A stretch of DNA of 20,967 bases from JBHJGS01 sp050331575. Lineage in GTDB: Bacteria > Pseudomonadota > Alphaproteobacteria > Sphingomonadales > Rhodothalassiaceae. A program made the position numbers and the translations under genes. Positions 15,564 through 20,967 of the stretch are shown here, piece after piece. Each line of letters opens with the position of its first letter. The first letter of the stretch is position 1. The notes under the pieces were generated by a model. The model was not told the DNA's origin, ran no database searches, and saw nothing but the letters and a program-made list of their open reading frames with translations. The stretch spans positions 1 to 20,967 of the forward strand of contig JBHJGS010000005.1 in the NCBI GenBank assembly GCA_050331575.1, read 5' to 3'.

Positions 15564-15615
15564 GGGTCCTTACGTCCTTATCACCAACGGTCCGCCGCTT
15601 GGGGCAGACCCGCCA

Positions 15616-15864
15616 TTAAACGATCTGGATGTGCTCGCCGGAGACGACGCGCCACCGCTTATTCTTGGAAATCGGCCGGCATTCCTCGATGCGCACCCGA
15701 TCGCCCGTCTTCCATTCATTGGTCTCATCATGCGCGTGAAACTTCTTGCTCCGCCGCACGATCTTGCCGAGCAGCGGATGCTTGAAGCGCCGCTCCACGG
15801 AGACCACCACCGTCTTGGCCATCTTGTCGCTGACCACGACGCCCTGCAGAATGCGCTTGGGCAT
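15616..15864 (-). CDS. rpsQ: 30S ribosomal protein S17
   Basis: S17 is a primary 16S rRNA-binding protein with an OB fold. The 82-aa product begins MPKRILQGVVVSDKMAKTVVV and has HPLLGKIVRRSKKFHAHDE and the C-terminal GDRVRIEECRPISKNKRWRV. The ATG overlaps the rpmC stop by one base (TAATG), with AAGGAG 7 nt upstream, so translation is coupled to rpmC. Confidence 0.97.
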   Translation of the reverse strand: MPKRILQGVVVSDKMAKTVVVSVERRFKHPLLGKIVRRSKKFHAHDETNEWKTGDRVRIEECRPISKNKRWRVVSGEHIQIV

Positions 15865-16055
15865 TATTGCGCTCCTTGCTCGTTCAGCACGGTGTGGATG
15901 CGCGCGATATCGCGGCGCACCTGCTTCACCCGTGCGCTATTCTCCAACTGACCGGTGGCCGCCTGCACGCGCAGGGCAAACTGCTCCCGCTTCAGCTCGC
16001 GCAGCTTTTCGGTCAGTTCGTCAGCACTCTTGGCGCGGACTTCGGTGATCTTCAT
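15864..16055 (-). CDS. rpmC: 50S ribosomal protein L29
   Basis: L29 is a small helical hairpin protein at the tunnel exit, near the docking sites of SRP and trigger factor. Starting at ATG 16055 gives 63 aa (MKITEVRAKSADELTEKLREL), equal to the E. coli length. AGGAAGG lies 8 nt upstream. An upstream in-frame start at 16136 would overlap rplP and add residues the family lacks. The helix-rich FALRVQAATGQLENSARVKQ is characteristic. It lies 13 nt after rplP. Confidence 0.96.
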   Translation of the reverse strand: MKITEVRAKSADELTEKLRELKREQFALRVQAATGQLENSARVKQVRRDIARIHTVLNEQGAQ

Positions 16056-16068
16056 CCTCTGGCCCTTC

Positions 16069-16479
16069 CTACAGAATGCGCTGCACGAAGCGGGTCTGCA
16101 CCGGCAGCTTCGCAGCCGCGCGTTCCAACGCGCCACGCGCCAGCTCCTCAGAGACGCCGTCCATCTCGAACATGATGCGGCCGGGCTTGACCCGGGCGGC
16201 CCAGAATTCCGGGCTACCCTTACCCTTACCCATGCGCACCTCGGCGGGCTTCTGGCTCACCGGCACATCCGGAAACACCCGGATCCACACCTTCCCGGCC
16301 CGCTTGATGTGCCGGGTCATGGCGCGCCGGGCGGCCTCGATCTGGCGCGCCGAAACGCGGCCCGGGGTCACGGCCTTCAGGCCGAACTGGCCGAAGGTCA
16401 GGTCCGTGCCACCCTTGGCCATGCCATGGATCCGGCCCTTGTGCTGCTTGCGAAATTTCGTTCGCTTCGGCTGTAACAT
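16069..16479 (-). CDS. rplP: 50S ribosomal protein L16
   Basis: L16 organises the A-site tRNA elbow region of the large subunit. The 136-aa product begins MLQPKRTKFRKQHKGRIHG and has GRVSARQIEAARRAMTRHIKR and GKGSPEFWAARVKPGRIMFE, all canonical, at the same length as the E. coli protein. It lies 21 nt downstream of rpsC, with AAGGACGAGG before its ATG. Confidence 0.98.
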   Translation of the reverse strand: MLQPKRTKFRKQHKGRIHGMAKGGTDLTFGQFGLKAVTPGRVSARQIEAARRAMTRHIKRAGKVWIRVFPDVPVSQKPAEVRMGKGKGSPEFWAARVKPGRIMFEMDGVSEELARGALERAAAKLPVQTRFVQRIL

Positions 16480-16500
16480 GATACCTCGTCCTTATCCGTC

Positions 16501-17202
16501 TCAGCGACGACCCGACGGCGCGCCGCCACCGGCTTGGGCTTCCTGCAGCCGCCGCTCATGGGCGGACGGGTCATGCGCCAGCACCTCGCCCTTGAACACC
16601 CACACCTTGATGCCGATGATGCCGTAGGCGGTTTCCGCCTCGGCCTCGCCATAATCAATGTCCGCGCGCAGCGTGTGCAGCGGCACCCGGCCCTCGCGAT
16701 ACCATTCGGTGCGCGCAATTTCCGCGCCGCCCAGGCGACCGCCGCAATTCACTCGAATGCCTTCCGCACCCAGCCGCATGGCCGACTGCACGCCGCGCTT
16801 CAGCGCCCGGCGGAACGACACCCGCCGCTCCAACTGCTGCGCGATATTCTCCGCAATCAGCATGGCATCGACCTCGGGCTTGCGCACCTCAACGATGTTC
16901 AAGCTGACCTCAGAGCTGGTCATATTCGCCAGCTTGCGCCGCAGCTTCTCAATATCCGCGCCCTTCTTGCCGATGATCACACCGGGCCGCGCGGAGAAGA
17001 TCGTCACCCGCGCCTTCTTGGCCGGCCGTTCGATCACGATCTTGGAAATGCCCGCCTGCGGCAGTTCCTTGCGGATATATTTGCGCAGCCGCAGATCTTC
17101 ATGCAGCAGGTCGGAATATTCCTTGCGATCGGCGTACCAGCGCGATTCCCAGGTCCGGTTGATGCCCAGGCGCAGGCCGATCGGATTGACTTTCTGGCCC
17201 AT
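16501..17202 (-). CDS. rpsC: 30S ribosomal protein S3
   Basis: S3 forms part of the mRNA entry channel and helicase activity of the 30S subunit. The 233-aa product matches the E. coli length. It has the N-terminal MGQKVNPIGLRLGINRTWES, a KH domain with GVIIGKKGADIEKLR, and the C-terminal domain GAEGIRVNCGGRLGGAEIAR with AYGIIGIKVWVFKGE. The last 25 residues are Ala/Gly-rich. The ATG overlaps the rplV stop by one base (TGATG), with AGGAGG 7 nt upstream. Confidence 0.98.
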   Translation of the reverse strand: MGQKVNPIGLRLGINRTWESRWYADRKEYSDLLHEDLRLRKYIRKELPQAGISKIVIERPAKKARVTIFSARPGVIIGKKGADIEKLRRKLANMTSSEVSLNIVEVRKPEVDAMLIAENIAQQLERRVSFRRALKRGVQSAMRLGAEGIRVNCGGRLGGAEIARTEWYREGRVPLHTLRADIDYGEAEAETAYGIIGIKVWVFKGEVLAHDPSAHERRLQEAQAGGGAPSGRR

Positions 17203-17582
17203 CAGACGGCCTCCTCGATTTCACGAACGACGATGCGCAGGCGCGAGAACGGTTTTTGAATGCGTCCGACGCGGCCGCGCGCCCGGGCACGAAACCGCTT
17301 CATGGTCAGCGACTTGCCGACGGACGCCTCGGCCACCACCAAGCTGTCGACATCCAGATTATGGTTGTTCTCGGCATTGGCGATGGCGCTTTCCAACACC
17401 TTCTTCACGTCGCGCGCCGCACCCCGGCGATTGAAGCTCAGGCTGGCCAGCGCACGCTCCACCTTCATGCCGCGAATGGTCGCCGCCACCAGATTGAGCT
17501 TCTGGGGCGAGCCGCGCAGCATGGTCGCCACGGCCATGGCCTCATTGTCCGCGAGGCGACGGGGACTGGCTTTCTTGCCCAT
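17202..17582 (-). CDS. rplV: 50S ribosomal protein L22
   Basis: L22 lines the polypeptide exit tunnel with a long beta hairpin and is a known site of macrolide resistance in other species. The 126-aa product shows SPRRLADNEAMAVATMLRGSPQKLN-type N-terminal sequence, LESAIANAENNHNLDVDSLVV, and the hairpin region MKRFRARARGRVGRIQKPFS. It starts 2 nt after rpsS and overlaps rpsC by one base. AGAGGAA precedes the ATG. There is no sign of a loop deletion or insertion. Confidence 0.98.
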   Translation of the reverse strand: MGKKASPRRLADNEAMAVATMLRGSPQKLNLVAATIRGMKVERALASLSFNRRGAARDVKKVLESAIANAENNHNLDVDSLVVAEASVGKSLTMKRFRARARGRVGRIQKPFSRLRIVVREIEEAV

Positions 17583-17584
17583 GA

Positions 17585-17863
17585 TTATTTCCTCTTCGCC
17601 TTCTTGTCCGCCGCGTGACCGTAATAGGTCCGCGTCGGCGCGAATTCGCCCAGTTTCTGACCGACCATTTCTTCGGTGACATACACCGGCACAAACTTCT
17701 GGCCGTTGTAGACATTGAAGGTCAGGCCGACGAATTGCGGCATGATCGTGGACCGGCGCGACCAGGTCTTGATCGCCCCGCCCTTATTGCTTTCCTGGGC
17801 CTCTTCCGCCTTCTTCAGCAGATAAAGGTCGACAAAGGGCCCCTTCCAAACCGAGCGCGCCAC
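17585..17863 (-). CDS. rpsS: 30S ribosomal protein S19
   Basis: S19 lies in the 30S head and contacts S13. The 92-aa product begins MARSVWKGPFVDLYLLKKAE and contains KTWSRRSTIMPQFVGLTFNVYNGQKFVPVYV and the end EFAPTRTYYGHAADKKAKRK-type sequence, with the E. coli length. The start is GTG with AAGGAGA 7 nt upstream; that site overlaps the rplB stop codon. Confidence 0.98.
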   Translation of the reverse strand: MARSVWKGPFVDLYLLKKAEEAQESNKGGAIKTWSRRSTIMPQFVGLTFNVYNGQKFVPVYVTEEMVGQKLGEFAPTRTYYGHAADKKAKRK

Positions 17864-17875
17864 GGCAGCCTCTCC

Positions 17876-18718
17876 TTAACTCTTCTTCTTGCGCTCGTGA
17901 CGCGAGCGCAGGATATATTTGTCGGTCGCCTTATTGTGGCGGGTCTTGCGGCCCTTGGTGGGCTTGCCCCACGGCGTCACCGGGTGCCGGCCGCCGGAGG
18001 TGCGACCCTCACCGCCGCCATGGGGGTGATCCACCGGGTTCATCGCCACGCCGCGCACCGACGGACGCCGGCCCAGCCAGCGCTTGCGGCCCGCCTTGGC
18101 CAGGGTGACATTCTGATTGTCCGGGTTGGACACCGCGCCGACGGTGGCCATGCATTCGCTGCGCACCCGGCGCTGCTCGCCGGAGCTCAGCCGCAGGATG
18201 GCATAGCCCTGGTCGCGGCCGACATATTGCGCATAGGTGCCCGCGGACCGGGCGATCTGACCGCCCTTGCCCGGCTTCAGCTCGACATTGTGCACGATCG
18301 TGCCGATCGGCATCGCTGCCAGCGGCATGGCATTGCCCGGCTTGATATCGGCCTTGGCGCCGGACAGCACCTGATCGCCCACGCCCAGGCGCTGCGGCGC
18401 CAGGATGTAGCTCAGCTCGCCATCCTCATATTTGATCAGCGCGATAAAGGCGGTGCGGTTGGGATCATATTCCAGCCGCTGCACCGTCGCCGGCACACCG
18501 AATTTGGTGCGGCGCTTGAAATCGACCCGGCGATAGGCACGCTTGTGCCCGCCGCCGCGCCGCCGCGCCGTGACATGGCCATGATTGTTGCGGCCGCCAG
18601 ACTTGGTCAGCCCCTCGGTCAGCGCCTTGACGGGCTTGCCCTTGTGCAGCGTGCCGCGGTCGACCAGGACCAGGCCGCGCTGCGACGGCGTCGTCGGCTT
18701 ATATTGCTTCAGCGCCAT
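17876..18718 (-). CDS. rplB: 50S ribosomal protein L2
   Basis: L2 is required for subunit association and supports the peptidyl transferase centre. The 280-aa product has MALKQYKPTTPSQRGLVLVD, RGGGHKRAYRRVDFKR, and the hallmark C-terminal NPVDHPHGGGEGRT in which the conserved His is near residue 231. The end DKYILRSRHERKKKS is typical. It begins 3 nt after rplW and ends 12 nt before rpsS. Confidence 0.98.
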   Translation of the reverse strand: MALKQYKPTTPSQRGLVLVDRGTLHKGKPVKALTEGLTKSGGRNNHGHVTARRRGGGHKRAYRRVDFKRRTKFGVPATVQRLEYDPNRTAFIALIKYEDGELSYILAPQRLGVGDQVLSGAKADIKPGNAMPLAAMPIGTIVHNVELKPGKGGQIARSAGTYAQYVGRDQGYAILRLSSGEQRRVRSECMATVGAVSNPDNQNVTLAKAGRKRWLGRRPSVRGVAMNPVDHPHGGGEGRTSGGRHPVTPWGKPTKGRKTRHNKATDKYILRSRHERKKKS

Positions 18719-18721
18719 GAT

Positions 18722-19027
18722 TTACTTCCCAACCGTGGTAACGTCGAGCGACTGGCCTTCGACCAGCGTCACGATCGCCTTCTTCACATCCGGCCGCCGG
18801 CCCTTGATGCCGCGGAACCGCTTGGTCTTGCCCTTGGTGATCAACGTGTTCACCGCCGCCACCTTAACCCCGTAGATCGCTTCCACGGCGGCCTTGATAT
18901 CCGGCTTGGTGGCGGATTTGGCGACCCGGAAGGTCACCTGGGTGCGCTCATGCTCCGCCCCCAGGGTCGCCTTTTCGGTGATCACCGGGGCCACCAGCAC
19001 GTCATAATGCTTCGGCTCCGCACTCAT
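18722..19027 (-). CDS. rplW: 50S ribosomal protein L23
   Basis: L23 sits at the tunnel exit and is the docking site for trigger factor and SRP. The 101-aa product contains HYDVLVAPVITEKATLGAE, the VNTLITKGKTKRFRGIKGRRPDVKKAIVTL block and the C-terminal EGQSLDV. Its ATG overlaps the rplD stop (ATGA), with a perfect AGGAGGTG upstream inside rplD, so coupling is strong. Confidence 0.97.
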   Translation of the reverse strand: MSAEPKHYDVLVAPVITEKATLGAEHERTQVTFRVAKSATKPDIKAAVEAIYGVKVAAVNTLITKGKTKRFRGIKGRRPDVKKAIVTLVEGQSLDVTTVGK

Positions 19028-19695
19028 GCCTGCACCTCCTCAGCGGCCGGAGTGGACGCCTCAGCAGCCCGCTTGCCCAGCAACCGTTCTTCCAGCTTTT
19101 CCACCGCCGCGCGGGTCAGCACCAGCGTGTCGCGACGCAAAATGTCGTAGACATTGGCGCCCTGGCTGGGTAGCACGTCGATCAGCGGCACATTGCCGGC
19201 TGCGCGCACCAAATTGGTGTCGACCGCCGCACCGTCGATGATCAGCGCATTGCGCAGGCCCAGCTTGCCCAACCGCTCGACCAGGTCGCGGGTCTTCGGG
19301 GCCTCCAGAGCACCAGTGTCCAGCACGATCAGCTTCTGCTCGCGCAGCTTGGCCGACAGCGCGATCTTCAGGCCCAAGGCGCGCACCTTCTTCGGCAGAT
19401 CGAAGCTGTGATCGCGCGGGATCGGCCCGAACGCGCGGCCCCCGCCACGGAACAGATTGGCCTTGCGATTGCCGTGCCGGGCGGTGCCGCCGCCCTTCTG
19501 CCGACCCCACTTCTTGGTGGTGCCGGCAACCTCGCCGCGGAACTTCACCGCATGGGTGCCCGCACGGCGCTTGGCCAATTGCCAGGTCACCACCCGGTGC
19601 AGGATATCGGCGCGCGGCTCCAGACCGAAGATCTGCTCATTGAGCTCGACCTCGCCGGCCTTCTGCGCCTCCCACGTTAAAACATCTGCCTTCAT
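19024..19695 (-). CDS. rplD: 50S ribosomal protein L4
   Basis: L4 contributes an extended loop to the exit tunnel; in E. coli it also represses the S10 operon, which I do not assume here. The 223-aa product has the loop signature RAGTHAVKFRGEVAGTTKKWG followed by GRQKGGGTARHGNRKANLFRGGG and the globular part KIALSAKLREQKLIVLD. An Ala/Glu-rich C-terminal tail (AAEASTPAAEEVQA) lengthens it relative to the 201 aa of E. coli. It starts 3 nt after rplC, with AAGGAC upstream. Confidence 0.97.
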   Translation of the reverse strand: MKADVLTWEAQKAGEVELNEQIFGLEPRADILHRVVTWQLAKRRAGTHAVKFRGEVAGTTKKWGRQKGGGTARHGNRKANLFRGGGRAFGPIPRDHSFDLPKKVRALGLKIALSAKLREQKLIVLDTGALEAPKTRDLVERLGKLGLRNALIIDGAAVDTNLVRAAGNVPLIDVLPSQGANVYDILRRDTLVLTRAAVEKLEERLLGKRAAEASTPAAEEVQA

Positions 19696-19698
19696 GGC

Positions 19699-20451
19699 TT
19701 AGTCCTTCTCTTCCGCTGCCGGCGCGTCCGCCGCGGCGTCGCCAGCCGGCTCAACCGTTGCCGCCTTAACCGCCACCGCCTGCATCACGGCGGCGGGATA
19801 GGGCAGATCGTCCGGGCGCGCCGTCTTCTTGGCGTCGGAGATCAGCACCCAATTGCCCTTGGCACCGGGCACGGCGCCCTTGATCAGGATCAGGCCATCA
19901 TCCTCACGCACATCGACCACTTCCAGATTCTGCGTGGTCACACGCACATCGCCCATATGGCCGGCCATCTTCTTGCCCTTGAACACCTTGCCCGGGTCCT
20001 GGCACTGGCCGGTGGAGCCGTGGCTGCGGTGCGAGATCGACACGCCGTGGCTGGCCCGCAGGCCGCCGAAATTGTGCCGCTTCATCGCCCCGGCAAAGCC
20101 CTTGCCCTGGCTGGTGCCGACCACGTCGACCTTCTGGCCCTTGACGAAGTGGCTCGGCGACAATTGCGCTCCGACCTCGACCAGCGCATCCTCAGCGACG
20201 CGGAATTCGGCCAGGCGCATCTTCGGCTCAACCTCTGCCTTGGCGAACTGCCCACGGCGCGGCTTAGAGACGTTCTTCACCTTGGCCGCGCCCGCGCCCA
20301 GCTGCACCGCGACATAGCCGTCCCGGTCCTGGGTGCGCTGGCCCACCACCTGGCACTGCTCCAGCGCCAGCACGGTGACCGGCACATGCCGCCCCGTCTC
20401 GTCGAACACCCGGGTCATCCCGAGTTTTTTGGCGATTACTCCGGTCCGCAT
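19699..20451 (-). CDS. rplC: 50S ribosomal protein L3
   Basis: L3 is one of the first proteins to assemble and reaches the peptidyl transferase centre. The 250-aa product begins MRTGVIAKKLGMTRVFDETG. It contains GTSQGKGFAGAMKRHNFGGLRASHGVS and the SHRSHGSTGQCQDPGKVFKGKKMAGHMG region with the Gln that PrmB methylates in other bacteria. The C-terminal extension, rich in Ala, Asp and Glu (GDAAADAPAAEEKD), accounts for most of its excess over the 209 aa of E. coli. It begins 5 nt after rpsJ. Confidence 0.97.
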   Translation of the reverse strand: MRTGVIAKKLGMTRVFDETGRHVPVTVLALEQCQVVGQRTQDRDGYVAVQLGAGAAKVKNVSKPRRGQFAKAEVEPKMRLAEFRVAEDALVEVGAQLSPSHFVKGQKVDVVGTSQGKGFAGAMKRHNFGGLRASHGVSISHRSHGSTGQCQDPGKVFKGKKMAGHMGDVRVTTQNLEVVDVREDDGLILIKGAVPGAKGNWVLISDAKKTARPDDLPYPAAVMQAVAVKAATVEPAGDAAADAPAAEEKD

Positions 20452-20456
20452 GGGTC

Positions 20457-20771
20457 CTACCCTTGCAACTTGATTTCAACATCCACGCCGGCGGCGAGGT
20501 CGAGCTTCATCAGCGCATCGACGGTCTGCGGCGTCGGCTGCACGATGTCCAACAGACGCTTATGCGTGCGGACTTCGAACTGCTCCCGCGACTTCTTGTC
20601 GATGTGGGGCGAGCGCAGCACCGTGAACTTCTCGATGCGCGTCGGCATCGGGATCGGCCCCCGCACCAGCGCGCCGGTGCGCTTCGCTGTGTCGGCGATT
20701 TCGCCAGTGGCCTGATCGAGCACCCGGTGATCGAACGCTTTCAGGCGGATTCTTATGTTCTGCGCTTCCAT
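20457..20771 (-). CDS. rpsJ: 30S ribosomal protein S10
   Basis: S10 is in the 30S head and, as NusE, also joins the transcription antitermination complex with NusB. The 104-aa product carries NIRIRLKAFDHRVLDQATGEI, the GPIPMPTRIEKFTVLRSPHIDKKSREQFE block and the end LDLAAGVDVEIKLQG, all canonical. It is the first gene of the S10 cluster here, 55 nt downstream of tuf. No clear promoter is seen in that gap, so co-transcription with tuf is likely. Confidence 0.98.
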   Translation of the reverse strand: MEAQNIRIRLKAFDHRVLDQATGEIADTAKRTGALVRGPIPMPTRIEKFTVLRSPHIDKKSREQFEVRTHKRLLDIVQPTPQTVDALMKLDLAAGVDVEIKLQG

Positions 20772-20826
20772 GTCTCAAACTCTCGTGCCTGGCGCCAATC
20801 AAAGGGCGACACTTGCTCGTGACCGA

Positions 20827-20967
20827 CTATTCGATGATCTGGGCGACGACGCCGGCGCCGACGGTGCGGCCGCCTTCGCGGATGGCGAACCGCAGGCCCT
20901 CGTCCATGGCGATGGGCGCGATCAGCTGCACCGTGATCGTGACATTATCGCCCGGCATGACCATCTC
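20827..20967 (-). CDS. tuf: Elongation factor Tu, C-terminal end (partial)
   Basis: The last 46 codons of tuf are present, running off the right edge of the window and ending in TAG at 20829-20827. The translation contains EMVMPGDNV, LIAPIAMDEGLRFAIREGG and RTVGAGVVAQIIE, the unmistakable domain III end of EF-Tu. EF-Tu delivers aminoacyl-tRNA to the ribosome. Its position directly before rpsJ matches the str-S10 junction of Alphaproteobacteria (rpsL-rpsG-fusA-tuf-rpsJ). Confidence 0.97.
   Translation of the reverse strand, partial: EMVMPGDNVTITVQLIAPIAMDEGLRFAIREGGRTVGAGVVAQIIE

Noticed and set aside
17615..19150. 511-aa plus-strand open frame opposite rpsS, rplB and rplW
   Set aside because: It spans three well-supported ribosomal genes on the other strand and has Arg/His/Leu-rich antisense composition.

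Overview
The window is a conserved chromosomal region of a GC-rich alphaproteobacterium. Three things point there. The S10-spc-alpha ribosomal clusters run as one block (tuf-rpsJ through rplQ). adk lies directly after secY, while rpmJ is absent before rpsM and rpsD is absent before rpoA. The block is followed by a Do-like protease and rarA. I cannot place the order or genus from the sequence alone.

Layout on the minus strand, in transcription order (right to left): the last 46 codons of tuf (20967-20827), then rpsJ, rplC, rplD, rplW, rplB, rpsS, rplV, rpsC, rplP, rpmC, rpsQ, rplN, rplX, rplE, rpsN, rpsH, rplF, rplR, rpsE, rpmD, rplO, secY, adk, rpsM, rpsK, rpoA and rplQ (ends 6740). Many junctions overlap by 1-8 nt or are separated by only 2-5 nt, so this is a tightly coupled operon. 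An internal sigma70-like promoter sits between adk and rpsM, a structured leader with a possible 9-codon ORF precedes rpoA, and a hairpin lies between rplO and secY. A Rho-independent terminator (6682-6707) closes the operon after rplQ. Next come a periplasmic trypsin-like protease with two PDZ domains (HtrA/DegP family) and rarA, 13 nt apart. RarA ends in a short tandem-repeat tail.

The left 3.8 kb is accessory in character. A sigma54-type response regulator (1658-3109, plus) is divergent from an ABC1/UbiB-like kinase gene (1534-176, minus). Between the regulator and the 3' end of rarA lies a less GC-biased island: a 67-aa putative antitoxin and a zeta-toxin-like P-loop gene cut off after 74 codons, which looks like a decayed toxin-antitoxin pair. 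At the left edge a few codons of an unidentified plus-strand gene may end at 58, followed by a strong hairpin before the kinase stop.

Functionally the bulk is protein synthesis and secretion: ribosomal subunits, EF-Tu, SecY, adenylate kinase and the RNA polymerase alpha subunit. Envelope protein quality control (HtrA) and replication-fork maintenance (RarA) follow. No tRNA, rRNA, CRISPR array, insertion sequence or phage gene is visible, and no stretch over 300 bases lacks a gene. I found no convincing new multi-gene system. The most unusual signals are the toxin-antitoxin remnant, the rpoA leader, the alpha-operon promoter/hairpin arrangement and the RarA repeat tail.
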